Notes: generated from the letters alone by a model not told the origin. Positions 22,880-32,287 are shown, numbered from the stretch's first letter. The stretch: DNA of 64,000 nt from Candidatus Roizmanbacteria bacterium RIFCSPLOWO2_01_FULL_37_12 (GCA_001789645.1 MGAG01000010.1:1-64000); one strand, 5' to 3'. Made by a program: numbers and translations.

Positions 22880-24177
22880 TGAAAAAAATTGTAATTGAGA
22901 TTCTTATCCTTCTTTTAGTTTCGTCCTTTATAATTTTTTTTCAGTTTAACCGAGTCCCAAAGAAGCTTTCGTGGGATGAAGTAGAATTTGCCAGATTAGC
23001 ACTTAATCTTGAAAACAAGCCCTATACTCCCTACAGTCAATTAGCTACCGGTCACTCGACCCTTTATTTTTATATTATTCTTGGCTCAATCAAACTTTTC
23101 GGGTTGAATAATTTTGCTTTAAGGTTTCCCTCAGCTTTATTTGGCGTATTAAATATCAGTCTGTTTTATTTAATTGCTCGCTTAGTTTTTGCAAAAATAA
23201 AATATTCCCCAAGGCAACTGGTCCATTTTGCTTTTTTTCCGTTACTACTGTCTTTTATTTTGATATCCTCGCGCTGGTATTTTAATTTTGCCAGATTTTC
23301 TTTTGAAGCCACGTTTCTAGTATTTCTCGAGCTTAGTTCTATTTATTTTTTTTTGAAATTTATCTTATTATCATTTTGGAAAGTCAAGCGGGTCCAGAAT
23401 CGTAGTTCAATTTTATTAGTTTTTTCAGCTTTATTTTCAGGATTGGCTTTTCTCTCCTATTATCCCGGAAGAATCTTTTTCCTGCTTCCCTTTGTTTTTT
23501 TGATTTTTTATTCACAAAAACATTTATTAAAGCGAAATCTTGTTTTGTTTTTTGTAACCTTTTTATTGATTGTCCTCCCCCTAATTTTGTATCTTTCCTC
23601 ACATAAAGATTTGAGAATACAAGAACAACTTTTTCTAACCGATAAAAAATTAACTCTTGCGGATAAAGCTACATATATCGGATTAAATTCAATTAAACTG
23701 GGTTATATGTTCACACACCTTGGAGATCTAAACGGTAGACATAACTATCCCGGAAAGGCGCTATTTAATCCTGTTTTGGGAGCTTTTTTTCTTTTCGGCT
23801 TACTTGTAACAATTCTCAATCTTAAAAATTTCTATAATCAATTCTTCTTTGCTTTTTTTATTTTGAGCCTAATTCCTGCAATCTTTACCTATCCGGTAGA
23901 AAATCCAAATAGTTTAAGAACCTTCACTTCGGTTGTTTCTTCTGTTTTTTTTGTCGGCAACGGCTTAACCTATCTTCTGCAATCCGAACAAAAATCAAAA
24001 AACTTAATTTTAGGCGTATTCATTTTTTTACTGGGTTTATTTTTTTTGTCATCTCTATATGATCTTCGAACCTATTTTCTATACCAGAAGGCGGTTTTTA
24101 GCAAAGCGTTTGAACTTAACGGGTCTATTCAAAGAATTTTAAATCTCAAACTATGGGAAAAAACTGGGGAATTATAA
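22879..24177 (+). CDS. GT-C/GT39-like membrane glycosyltransferase
   Basis: 432 residues, about eleven helices. N-terminal helix followed by the first-loop acidic motif KLSWDEVEFARLALNL and GHSTLYFYIILGSIKLFGLNNFALR-type second region, as in ArnT/PMT enzymes. Uses a polyprenyl-phosphate sugar as donor in known relatives. The start codon shares a base with the end of the GT2 gene, so the two are coupled. Substrate unknown. Confidence 0.82.
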   Translation: MKKIVIEILILLLVSSFIIFFQFNRVPKKLSWDEVEFARLALNLENKPYTPYSQLATGHSTLYFYIILGSIKLFGLNNFALRFPSALFGVLNISLFYLIARLVFAKIKYSPRQLVHFAFFPLLLSFILISSRWYFNFARFSFEATFLVFLELSSIYFFLKFILLSFWKVKRVQNRSSILLVFSALFSGLAFLSYYPGRIFFLLPFVFLIFYSQKHLLKRNLVLFFVTFLLIVLPLILYLSSHKDLRIQEQLFLTDKKLTLADKATYIGLNSIKLGYMFTHLGDLNGRHNYPGKALFNPVLGAFFLFGLLVTILNLKNFYNQFFFAFFILSLIPAIFTYPVENPNSLRTFTSVVSSVFFVGNGLTYLLQSEQKSKNLILGVFIFLLGLFFLSSLYDLRTYFLYQKAVFSKAFELNGSIQRILNLKLWEKTGEL

Positions 24178-25295
24178 TAATTTTTATTTCAATAACCTTT
24201 GTAACGGTTGTTGTATTTCAAAATAGAAAACTATATACGGAAAAGTTTGATCCTGTCAGTTTTCAAAATAAATATAATCAATCGCAATGGGTAATTCCAA
24301 ATTCTAAGCATATTATCTCTGATGAAGATCTTTACACCTATGCCGGTTACAAATATATCAACGGACTTAACCCAATTCTTATTAATCCCGAAACTCCACC
24401 GTTAGGTAAATATTTAATTGGCTTATCGATTGTCTTATTTAAGAATCACAGGATTATTTCTTTGATTTCTGCGCTTTTGTCGCTTGCGATAATCAACCAT
24501 ATAGTTTTCTTATCGACGAATTCTTTTTTAACTTCATCAATCGCAGTCTTTCTGACTTCAATAAATACTTTATTTATCGACCAGATTATCCATACTCCTC
24601 AACTTGATATATTTCAATTATTGTTTTTTTTGCTTTTTATAATTTTTTTTCTTATTTTTAAAATGAAAAATAATATATTTTTTTTACTTTTTGCCGGTTT
24701 TGCAATGGGATTTTTTATCTCAACTAAATTTTTTCTTGCCAGCTTTTTTATTTTTAATGCCTGGCTTTTACTGAATTATTTAATAGGTAAAACGCATTTG
24801 AAAAAAATTATTTTCGAATCAGCACTGTTGAATTTAATTGCCTTGTTTACTTACTCATACACTTATATCGGCTATTTTATACTCGGCGGAAATTTAAGAA
24901 GTTTTTTGGGAGTGCAAAAATGGATCTATCTTTTTTACTCAAATACAAGTATAGAAATTTCTAAATTGCTGGGAAATTACCTGAGTCTAATTTTTTTTAA
25001 CCAATGGAAATTTTGGTCTGAAGGATATCCCTTTATTCACTATAAATATTGGACGATATTTTGGCCGGTTGTATTTATTGTTGGATCATTTTCTATTTAT
25101 AAATTATTTACTGAGAAAAAAGCAAAAGAAAAAAAATTATTAATTTTGCTCGCGGCTTTTTTAATTATTTATAATCTCTTTCTTTTTGTAACGCCTGTAT
25201 ATCCGCGTTATTTACTGCTTTTATTTGTGCCGCTAAATATACTAATAGCTATATACATCGGTAAAATAATCCAAACTAAACTTATTCATGATTAA
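24153..25295 (+). CDS. GT-C type membrane glycosyltransferase
   Basis: 380 residues, about nine helices, very rich in Phe, Leu and Ile. The first loop has SDEDLYTYAGYKYINGLNP and ETPPLGKYLIGL; the DE-then-PPLGKY order is characteristic of PMT/GT39-like enzymes. The start overlaps the previous gene by 25 bases, and the end overlaps the next by 8, so this is a tightly coupled series. The final residues KLIHD are in the overlap. Confidence 0.8.
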   Translation: MGKNWGIIIIFISITFVTVVVFQNRKLYTEKFDPVSFQNKYNQSQWVIPNSKHIISDEDLYTYAGYKYINGLNPILINPETPPLGKYLIGLSIVLFKNHRIISLISALLSLAIINHIVFLSTNSFLTSSIAVFLTSINTLFIDQIIHTPQLDIFQLLFFLLFIIFFLIFKMKNNIFFLLFAGFAMGFFISTKFFLASFFIFNAWLLLNYLIGKTHLKKIIFESALLNLIALFTYSYTYIGYFILGGNLRSFLGVQKWIYLFYSNTSIEISKLLGNYLSLIFFNQWKFWSEGYPFIHYKYWTIFWPVVFIVGSFSIYKLFTEKKAKEKKLLILLAAFLIIYNLFLFVTPVYPRYLLLLFVPLNILIAIYIGKIIQTKLIHD

Positions 25296-26793
25296 AAAAC
25301 ACTTTAGGTTGGTAATTTATTTATCGCTTTACTTTCTGATCATTGCTTTCAAACTTATTATAAATCCCACTCCCTTTTTTGATTGGGATGAATCAATCAA
25401 TGCGCAAGTATCCCGGGAGATGATTGAAAATAAATCATTAGTGCCTCTTTGGCAAGGCAGTGTCTGGCTTGACAAACCTCCATTACCATTTCTTTTTTTT
25501 GGAGTAATTATGAAACTTACTCCATTTATATCACCTGAAATTTCGCTTCGTATCACCTCCTTACTTTTATCTATAATCTCTTTGCTGTTTGTTTATTCAA
25601 TATTTTATAAAGCTACAAAGGACAAACTCATCTCATTATTAACAGTCATAATTACTTCTTTTATTCCTATCTTTCTTCAACGATCACAAATCTTGAACCT
25701 TGATGTTTTTCTTCTTATTGGATGGCTTGGATATCTATTATTCGTTCAAAATTTTTGGTTGGGTCTATTATTTTTAGCAGTGTCAGTTTTAACTAAATCT
25801 CTTATAGGTTTTTATCCTGTAATTATTTTGATCATTTATCATGTCGTATTATTATGGAAAAATAAAATGTCTCAAGGCTCCAATATAAGTAAATTATCGC
25901 GAAAATATATACGGACGGCTGCAATCCAGATAATAATATTATTGGTTTGGTATATAATCATGTTGCTGTCTTTTAAAACACAATTTTGGCAACAACATAT
26001 AATTGAAACTCATTTTCGAAGGGTAACCGCCTCAATCGAATCTCACTTCGGCCAAAGAACTTACTACATTGATTTAATGAAAGAGCAATTGGGATTATTC
26101 TTCTGGCCTTCTGCAGTTGGTTTATTATTAGCGGTAGTAAACCTTTCCAAGAGTTTAACTAAATATAGCGATCGCAATAAATGGTTAAACACTTTTTTTC
26201 TTCTGCCGTGGTTTATGTTCTTAAATATAACCAAAACCAAGATTTTTTGGTACCTCTACCCAGCTATCCCCCAATTTGCCTTTCTCGCCGTTTATCCACT
26301 AACCCTATTTTTGAGTCATTCTGGTAAGTCTCGAGCGGAGTCGAGAGACGCAACCAGAATCGTTGTTAATAAAATATTTTTGTATCTTATTTCTTGTATC
26401 ATGTTAATTTATATCTTTCATAGAAATTTCATCAAAACCAACTTCTTCACCACTTTTTATTCCAAACCGGAAGACTATTATCATTTAGCTTTGTATGCCA
26501 AAGACAAATGTGATTCACTTCATGTTTTAGTAGGCAAAGAAACCCGAGAAGCGAACAAAACCTTAGAAGATTTAGGTTTAACGATAACCTCAACCACCCA
26601 ATGGGGCGACCACCCTTCAATAGTTTATTACTTTGGAAAAAAAGTAAATTTTATCTATGACGATAAATTTAAATTAAAGTATTCTGATGACTGCCTTGTT
26701 CTTCGTAGGGACGACTTAAACACAAGCCATAAAAATAAGAATTTAAGATTAATCAAAAGCTTAAATTCATATCATCTTTTTAAGAAGAATTAA
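25288..26793 (+). CDS. ArnT-like GT-C glycosyltransferase
   Basis: 501 residues. First loop FFDWDESINAQVSREMIE followed by LDKPPLPFLFFGV, the pattern of ArnT (lipid A aminoarabinose transferase) and related proteins; about eleven helices and a C-terminal extracytoplasmic domain (KCDSLHVLVGKETREANK). A charged loop (SGKSRAESRDATRI) near the last helices is encoded by a repeat unit at 26314-26365. Last gene of the first GT run. Confidence 0.85.
   Translation: MIKKHFRLVIYLSLYFLIIAFKLIINPTPFFDWDESINAQVSREMIENKSLVPLWQGSVWLDKPPLPFLFFGVIMKLTPFISPEISLRITSLLLSIISLLFVYSIFYKATKDKLISLLTVIITSFIPIFLQRSQILNLDVFLLIGWLGYLLFVQNFWLGLLFLAVSVLTKSLIGFYPVIILIIYHVVLLWKNKMSQGSNISKLSRKYIRTAAIQIIILLVWYIIMLLSFKTQFWQQHIIETHFRRVTASIESHFGQRTYYIDLMKEQLGLFFWPSAVGLLLAVVNLSKSLTKYSDRNKWLNTFFLLPWFMFLNITKTKIFWYLYPAIPQFAFLAVYPLTLFLSHSGKSRAESRDATRIVVNKIFLYLISCIMLIYIFHRNFIKTNFFTTFYSKPEDYYHLALYAKDKCDSLHVLVGKETREANKTLEDLGLTITSTTQWGDHPSIVYYFGKKVNFIYDDKFKLKYSDDCLVLRRDDLNTSHKNKNLRLIKSLNSYHLFKKN
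26314..26365. repeat. Repeat unit inside a coding frame
   Basis: GTCATTCTGG...CCAGAAT outer arms with an inner TCTCGAGCGGAGTCGAGA palindrome, translated in frame in the ArnT-like gene. Confidence 0.8.
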
Positions 26794-26805
26794 GAATGAG
26801 GAAAT

Positions 26806-26834
26806 TTGTTATTGATTATTCTACTTGCTATAAT
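26806..26834 (+). promoter_or_regulatory. Strong promoter of the 26844 gene
   Basis: TTGTTA (26806-26811), 17-base spacer, TGC-TATAAT (26829-26834, extended -10). The ATG is 9 bases after the -10 box, so the mRNA has almost no leader. Confidence 0.7.
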
Positions 26835-26843
26835 TGAGGTCAT

Positions 26844-27056
26844 ATGATCGATAAAGGAGCTCAAGAACAAGCTGAACAAGTAGTTGAAAACTACACAGAT
26901 AAAATGATTAAACTGGGGGGGGAAAATATAAAAGAATGGTATAAATTGTGGATAATTACGGGTAAGCATCCAAAAGCTGAAGAAAATTTGAATGCAGCAA
27001 AAGCAGAGTTAGAATCGTATGTAGCATTTAAAAATCAACAGACGCCTGATTTTTGA
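26844..27056 (+). CDS. Small unrecognised soluble protein
   Basis: 70 residues, charged and mostly helical by composition (IDKGAQEQAEQVVENYTDKM; then KEWYKLWIITGKHPKAEENL and AKAELESYVAFKNQQ). No signal or membrane segment. It is the first gene after a good promoter and precedes the HicBA pair by 12 bases. Family not recognised; it may be an accessory member of the toxin-antitoxin locus or unrelated. Confidence 0.6.
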   Translation: MIDKGAQEQAEQVVENYTDKMIKLGGENIKEWYKLWIITGKHPKAEENLNAAKAELESYVAFKNQQTPDF

Positions 27057-27068
27057 TATATTTAAACT

Positions 27069-27314
27069 ATGAAAACTAAAAAACAAAAAATAATGGAATA
27101 TATAACTGTTTTTCAGGAAGAAAAAGAGGGAGGATACTCAGTTTGGGTACCTGAACTTCCAGGATGCGCATCACAAGGAGAAACTTTCGAAGAGGCATTA
27201 AGCAATATTAAAGAAGCAATCGAACTGTATTTAGAAGGTGCAGATAAAATAGGAAAAGAAGAAACAGATTACAAAAAACAATTTGTTGTACCTGTAAAAG
27301 TATCATATGCCTAA
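27069..27314 (+). CDS. hicB: HicB-family antitoxin
   Basis: 81 residues with the HicB partial RNase-H-like fold: YITVFQEEKEGGYSVWVPELPGC, then SQGETFEEALSNIKEAIELYL. This is the short form without a clear C-terminal DNA-binding domain. It neutralises HicA, encoded immediately downstream with an 8-base overlap. A second in-frame ATG at 27093 would give the more usual N-terminus MEYITVF. Confidence 0.9.
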   Translation: MKTKKQKIMEYITVFQEEKEGGYSVWVPELPGCASQGETFEEALSNIKEAIELYLEGADKIGKEETDYKKQFVVPVKVSYA

Positions 27315-27534
27315 ACTCCCGCAGGTTTCAGCTTCAGATTTAATCAAAATTTTTAAAAAACTTAACTTTGAAATAGTCTCGCAAAAAGGAAGCCATATTA
27401 AAATGAGAGATTCTTCTGGAAAAACTGTAATTATTCCAAATCATAAACTAATAAAAAAAGGTACCCTCAAAAAAGGAATTTTAAATCCTCTTAGTATTAC
27501 TGTAGAAGAATTAATAAAATTACTTAGGAAATAA
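27307..27534 (+). CDS. hicA: HicA-family mRNA interferase toxin
   Basis: 75 residues, dsRBD-like fold: VSASDLIKIFKKLNFEIVSQKGSHIKM with the catalytic histidine in GSHIKM, then VIIPNHKLIKKGTL. HicA cleaves mRNA when not bound by HicB. The order antitoxin-then-toxin is the less common one. It is followed after one base by a GT-C gene, so the pair is inserted in a glycosyltransferase series. Confidence 0.92.
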   Translation: MPKLPQVSASDLIKIFKKLNFEIVSQKGSHIKMRDSSGKTVIIPNHKLIKKGTLKKGILNPLSITVEELIKLLRK

Positions 27535-27535
27535 T

Positions 27536-29047
27536 ATGTTTGATATTTTTGCAGTTGTAACTTGGCTTAAAAAGAATATTAACTGGAAGGATTGGCTAAT
27601 TATTTTTTTGTTAATTTTTATCTACTTTTTAACCCGACTCAATAATCTGGATAGATTTCCGATTTTCTCGGATGAAGGAATTTATATCCACTGGGCAAAG
27701 GTGGCTTGGCATGACGCTACTTGGAGATTTATTTCGCTTACTGATGGAAAACAACCGCTACAAACCTGGGGAACTATCCCCTTTTTGAAACTTTTCCCAA
27801 ATAACGCCCTTCTTGCAGGCAGACTTTTTTCCGTAGCAACCGGATTTGCAGGCTTGGGCGGAATGTTTTCTCTGCTTTATTATCTGTTTAATAAGCGAAC
27901 CGCTTTGATTGGAAGTTTTATCTATGTTTTTACTCCCTACTTCCTATTTTATGATCGATTAGCATTAGTAGACTCAGGTGTAAATGCGGGTTTTATTTGG
28001 ATTCTTTTTTTCTCAATTCTTTTGGTAAAATCTCAAAGACTAGATGTTGCTTTAATGTTCGGATTAATAACGGGTTTTTCACTATTAGCCAAGTCATCGG
28101 TACGAATATTTTTAGCTCTATCTGCTTTATCGCCAATCCTTCTGCATGAAAAAAACATTAAGTTAGTTTTTTCTAAAATTATTAATTATTATTTCTTATT
28201 TATTATTTCTTCTGTACTCGCATTTATTATCTATAACGTACAACGTCTCTCCCCTTTCTTTCATTACGTTGCGCAAAAAAATATGACCTTCATTATGACC
28301 TTTGATGAATTTTTTAAGGATCCGTTTGCTAACTTTTTTCATAATATCCAAATTATTCCTGAATACGTAATCAACGAATCGGGATTTGTCCTTGTAATAT
28401 TTGCTATTCTAGGATTATGGAAGTTATTTAAAAAAGATTCTAAATTAAGTTTGTATCTTACATCTTGGATCTTGATTCCTTTTTTGGCTATTGCATTATT
28501 TTCCAAAGTAATCTTTCCACGTTACCTTATATTTTTTGGTTCTTTATTGGTTATTTTTGCAAGTTATTTCTTTTCTGATATAAATAAGCGATTCCTAACT
28601 ATCAGCTACTTACTTCTAACTACTTTTCTTATCTATTACAACTACACCATTCTCTTTAATTATTCCAAGATTCCCTTTCCGGAGATTGATCGTGGACAAT
28701 ATGTCGAGGGTGCCACGGTTGGAATAGGTGCTAGGGAAATCGTCGATTTTGCCCGAGAAAAATCAAAAATTAAAGAAGTCATTCTTCTTGCAGAAGGTAA
28801 TTTCGGGTTAATCGGCGACGTGTTGGATGTCTTCACAAAACCGGGTGACAAGATCTTTATCAAAGGTTATTGGCCATTGGATGAAAAAGGTTTATTGGAA
28901 AATCAAAAAGAACTGGGAAAAAAATATGTCTATGTGGTTTTTGCCCAAAAAAAGGATTTTCCTTCGGAGTGGCCTCTAAAATTTATCAGGAGATATGATA
29001 AACCTGGTAATAAATCATCTATTTTCCTTTTTGAACTGACGCACTAA
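27536..29047 (+). CDS. GT-C/GT39-like membrane glycosyltransferase
   Basis: 503 residues, about eleven helices. First loop FPIFSDEGIYIHWAKVAW followed by DGKQPLQTWGTIPFLKL matches the DE...QPPL pattern of PMT/ArnT-like enzymes. C-terminal soluble domain (AREIVDFAREKSKIKEVILL) on the outer face. No Shine-Dalgarno; it follows hicA by one base. Donor presumably a polyprenyl-phosphate sugar. Confidence 0.82.
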   Translation: MFDIFAVVTWLKKNINWKDWLIIFLLIFIYFLTRLNNLDRFPIFSDEGIYIHWAKVAWHDATWRFISLTDGKQPLQTWGTIPFLKLFPNNALLAGRLFSVATGFAGLGGMFSLLYYLFNKRTALIGSFIYVFTPYFLFYDRLALVDSGVNAGFIWILFFSILLVKSQRLDVALMFGLITGFSLLAKSSVRIFLALSALSPILLHEKNIKLVFSKIINYYFLFIISSVLAFIIYNVQRLSPFFHYVAQKNMTFIMTFDEFFKDPFANFFHNIQIIPEYVINESGFVLVIFAILGLWKLFKKDSKLSLYLTSWILIPFLAIALFSKVIFPRYLIFFGSLLVIFASYFFSDINKRFLTISYLLLTTFLIYYNYTILFNYSKIPFPEIDRGQYVEGATVGIGAREIVDFAREKSKIKEVILLAEGNFGLIGDVLDVFTKPGDKIFIKGYWPLDEKGLLENQKELGKKYVYVVFAQKKDFPSEWPLKFIRRYDKPGNKSSIFLFELTH

Positions 29048-29057
29048 TCCTTCAAGC

Positions 29058-29145
29058 GTCATCCTGAACTTGTTTCACCGCGTCTGACGCGGTTTCAGGA
29101 TCTGTTTTTTATTTAAATTCAGATGCTGAAATAAATTCAGCGTGA
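29058..29145. repeat. Dispersed repeat with nested hairpin
   Basis: Outer arms ATCCTGAA.../TTCAGGAT are interrupted by a smaller hairpin CCGCGTC-T-GACGCGG, followed by CAGATGCTGAAATAAATTCAGCGTGAC. It supplies the C-terminal residues of the minus-strand gene that ends at 29075. A sister copy at 39923 has the nested stem CCGAGTC-T-GACTCGG. Confidence 0.85.
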
Positions 29146-30871
29146 CTAAAAATCCAATAGTTACCAGTGAAATGAAATTAGCAATGTTTCGAACCGGAGT
29201 ATTTTCAAAAATAAACTTAATGGTCTGTTTTCCCGAAGGAATACTAATTGTAATTAGTTTAAAATCATTATTATCCTCCGATTTGACTTTTTGACCATTT
29301 AAATAGGCTTTCCACCCCGGAAAATTATAGGTATTTAATCTAAAGCTTAATGGGGTTTTTGCCTCAATAAAAAACTCTTTTTCTTTATATTTATTATTTA
29401 TTATAGAGACGACTCCATCGCCTGATATAATTTCATATGGCTTTTTAGGAAGATTCTCTTTTTTGATAGATAGAATTGTAGTGTTTAATTCAGATTTTGT
29501 GGTTTTAACGTCTTTTGGTACAAACTCATATGATGTTCTGCTTATCCTCCATGAAATCTCTTTAAAAGAAGTTCTTTCTCTATCGTTGGTTTGAAAATAT
29601 CTTTGAGGTTTGAAGTATTTTTGATAAGTAAAAATCGTTCCTATGACTAGAACAGCTACAAAAAAATGATAAATAGACCGCCTGGACAGTATTTCCAACC
29701 TCTGGGGTTGGAAATACTGTTCTATTAATCTAAACAGGAAAAAAACAGAATATCCTCCTGCAATTGAAATAAAAATCGCTGTAAATGTTAAAAACCTCCA
29801 AGGAAATTGTAGATACCAAAGATATTTAACCCTATCCCAGATAAATGAAGAATCCTCCGTGGTCATAAAAAGACTAAAAAACAATAAGATAATAGTTAAT
29901 TGATAAAAGTAAAATGAGGAATCGCTCCGTTTTTTTCTTAGGAAATATAAAATACCAAATATTAAAGACATAAGGGCTAAACCAATGTTAATTTTTCCGA
30001 GTTGAAAAGTTACCCCATCAGCTAATCCCGCTCCTGATCCACCATATCCCCAGGGAGAATAGATAAACTGTTGAGGATAAATATAATGTAATCTATAACT
30101 AGCCAGTTCTCCGGTTAAAATCTTTTCAGTTAACGTAAATTTTCTTTCAACCATTGAGGGTAGCCAAAAAAAAGCAGACAACGAAAAACCGAGAAGTACT
30201 GAAAAAATAAAAAAATAAATAAATCGTGAATTAAACCTAGATTTAACAAAATTATACAAAAAGAAAAGCCCTATAAATAACAAAGCTGGTAATGCAATTA
30301 AAGGATGACTTAGAATTAACAGAGCAATACTTATTCCAAAAAATATCCCATTTCTCAAATTCGTCTTATAAGTTAAATTCTCCAAGGCCAAAAAAACAAA
30401 AGGCAGGATAGCCAGACTGAAAAATTCCGCCAGTGCTCCTCTAACATAAATTAAAACCGCGTGATAGAAAAAATAAGTATAAAGAGTTGCACTCAACATG
30501 CCCGAGACACGATTAGTAAACTTTTTAACGAACAAATATATTCCTACTGCTCCAAGATAAAAACCCGTAACAATTATTAATTTAATCGACCAAATTAAGG
30601 AAAAACCAAGTATATGAAAAAACTCACCAACAAAATAGATTAGAGGTGGATAAAAATTATAGAGCGGATATCCAAAACCAAAACCGAGTCCGTCCACCCA
30701 TCTTGGATAAAGATACCCTTGTTTTAACCCCTGATCTAAGAGGAATAACCGAGCGATGTGCTGATCGTCATGCATCGAAAAATACTGATTGTTTAAAATT
30801 CTGATAAAGGCCGGAACTGTTATAATTAAAAGCAGCACCAGATCAATAATAATTGGTTTTAATTTATGCAT
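29075..30871 (-). CDS. Multi-pass membrane protein with PTPS-related domain (YfhO/GT-C-like)
   Basis: 598 residues, about thirteen helices. The first outer loop has QYFSMHDDQHIARLF then YPRWVDGLGFGFGYPLYNFYPPLIYF, the hallmark of the 6-pyruvoyl-tetrahydropterin-synthase-related membrane family, now regarded as GT-C-like. A long C-terminal extracytoplasmic beta domain follows (SFRLNTYNFPGWKAYLNGQK). The start is fixed by TGT-TATAAT 6 bases upstream. The last residues (LFQHLNLNKKQ) come from a repeat, and a perfect 15-base-pair palindrome is read in frame at 29686-29720. Confidence 0.8.
   Translation of the reverse strand: MHKLKPIIIDLVLLLIITVPAFIRILNNQYFSMHDDQHIARLFLLDQGLKQGYLYPRWVDGLGFGFGYPLYNFYPPLIYFVGEFFHILGFSLIWSIKLIIVTGFYLGAVGIYLFVKKFTNRVSGMLSATLYTYFFYHAVLIYVRGALAEFFSLAILPFVFLALENLTYKTNLRNGIFFGISIALLILSHPLIALPALLFIGLFFLYNFVKSRFNSRFIYFFIFSVLLGFSLSAFFWLPSMVERKFTLTEKILTGELASYRLHYIYPQQFIYSPWGYGGSGAGLADGVTFQLGKINIGLALMSLIFGILYFLRKKRSDSSFYFYQLTIILLFFSLFMTTEDSSFIWDRVKYLWYLQFPWRFLTFTAIFISIAGGYSVFFLFRLIEQYFQPQRLEILSRRSIYHFFVAVLVIGTIFTYQKYFKPQRYFQTNDRERTSFKEISWRISRTSYEFVPKDVKTTKSELNTTILSIKKENLPKKPYEIISGDGVVSIINNKYKEKEFFIEAKTPLSFRLNTYNFPGWKAYLNGQKVKSEDNNDFKLITISIPSGKQTIKFIFENTPVRNIANFISLVTIGFLVTLNLFQHLNLNKKQILKPRQTR
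29686..29720. repeat. Perfect 15-bp palindrome inside a coding frame
   Basis: ACAGTATTTCCAACC (29686-29700) and GGTTGGAAATACTGT (29706-29720) with a 5-base loop. It encodes part of a cytoplasmic or outer loop (EQYFQPQRLEIL). Confidence 0.85.
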
Positions 30872-30877
30872 AAGCAG

Positions 30878-30885
30878 ATTATAAC
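30878..30885. promoter_or_regulatory. Shared -10 region of a divergent promoter
   Basis: The bases ATTATAAC serve as TATAAT for the minus strand (30878-30883, preceded by TGT) and TATAAC for the plus strand (30880-30885). ATGs lie 6 bases (minus, 30871) and 7 bases (plus, 30893) away. Confidence 0.55.
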
Positions 30886-30892
30886 AAGTGTC

Positions 30893-32287
30893 ATGAGCCT
30901 ATTTTTTCAAAGCGGTTATTCTGCCTTCTTGGGATTAATAGCTAACTTAGTCCTCACCGTTCTCCTCTCTCCAACAATTTTTGGCATGTATATTACTGTT
31001 TTATCGATTATTTCTCTCCTGAATTATTTCTCAGATATCGGGCTTGCCGCATCCCTGATTCAGAAAAAAGCAATAACCGACGATGACATTAAAACCACCT
31101 TTACTGTACAGCAAATTCTGATTATGTCTCTTGTTATAATCGGTTTTCTTTCAACTTCTTTTATAAAAAAATTTTACAGTCTTCCGGTTGAAGGGACATA
31201 TCTTTATTGGGGTCTGTTGCTGGCATTTTTTATCTCTTCCCTGAAAACAATTCCCTCAATATTTCTTGAAAGAAAAATCCAATTCCAAAAAATTGTCCGG
31301 GTTCAGGTGATAGAAAATACGGTTTTTTATCTGCTTGCAACTATCTTAGCAGTATTTAATTTCGGTGTTATGAGTTTTACTTATGCCGTAATCGCCCGTG
31401 CCTTGATCGGATTAATCGCAATGTATTTGATTTCTAATTGGAAACCGACCCTGGGTATCTCGACTAAAAGTCTAAAACACCTTCTTTCTTTCGGACTTCC
31501 TTTTCAAGCCAGCTCTTTTTTAGCTTTATTCAAGGATGATCTTATTATCCTATTTTTAGGCAAAGTCCTTGGTTTTGAGGGATTGGGCTATATCGGTTGG
31601 GCAAAAAAGTGGGCGGAGTCCCCAATCAGAATAATAATGGATAATATCAGCCGGGTGCTATTCCCGGTTTTTTCCAGAATTCAGGGAGATAAACAAAAAA
31701 TTTCAAGATTACTCGAAAAACTATTGAATTACCAGACAACTCTCCTTGCTCCTGCTATGATTGGGTTAATACTTTTAATGGAACCGTTAGTCAACATTAT
31801 TCCCCGTTATAATAAATGGTTACCCGCGCTTCCTTTTTTCTATATTTTTTGTCTCTCGGCATTTTTTTCTACCTACTCTACTCCTTTCATGAATTTATTT
31901 AACGCCCTCGGTAAAGTCAAAATATCATTTTCTTTTATGCTCTTTTGGACAATCGCAACTTGGTTACTTACACCTGTCTTTACCCAAATGTTCGGGCTCT
32001 ACGGATTCCCTCTTAACCAACTTATTCTTTCCCTTACATTCGCAGTTGTAATATATATGGCCAAAAAAGAAGTTGACTTTAGATTTTTACATTCAGTTTA
32101 TAAACCGTTAATTGCAACGTCAGTCATGGGAGTAATAATATTACTTATAATTAATTCAGCAATTCCAACCACGCCTTTAATAATGCTGACCATAATCATT
32201 TCTGCTTTAATTTACTTTATAATACTGAAATTTATATTTAAAATTGATCTTATTGAGGAATTAAAATTTCTTTTTACTAAAAAATGA
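30893..32287 (+). CDS. MOP-family polysaccharide flippase (Wzx-like)
   Basis: About 464 residues, twelve to fourteen helices. The N-terminus SLFFQSGYSAFLGLIANLVLTVLLSP and the block FSDIGLAASLIQKKAITDDD are typical of polysaccharide_synt/Wzx proteins that flip lipid-linked glycans outward. The ATG at 30893 is chosen over 30866 because TATAAC lies 7 bases before it; the upstream ATG overlaps the start codon of the divergent gene. It precedes and overlaps a GT2 gene by 4 bases. Confidence 0.88.
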   Translation: MSLFFQSGYSAFLGLIANLVLTVLLSPTIFGMYITVLSIISLLNYFSDIGLAASLIQKKAITDDDIKTTFTVQQILIMSLVIIGFLSTSFIKKFYSLPVEGTYLYWGLLLAFFISSLKTIPSIFLERKIQFQKIVRVQVIENTVFYLLATILAVFNFGVMSFTYAVIARALIGLIAMYLISNWKPTLGISTKSLKHLLSFGLPFQASSFLALFKDDLIILFLGKVLGFEGLGYIGWAKKWAESPIRIIMDNISRVLFPVFSRIQGDKQKISRLLEKLLNYQTTLLAPAMIGLILLMEPLVNIIPRYNKWLPALPFFYIFCLSAFFSTYSTPFMNLFNALGKVKISFSFMLFWTIATWLLTPVFTQMFGLYGFPLNQLILSLTFAVVIYMAKKEVDFRFLHSVYKPLIATSVMGVIILLIINSAIPTTPLIMLTIIISALIYFIILKFIFKIDLIEELKFLFTKK

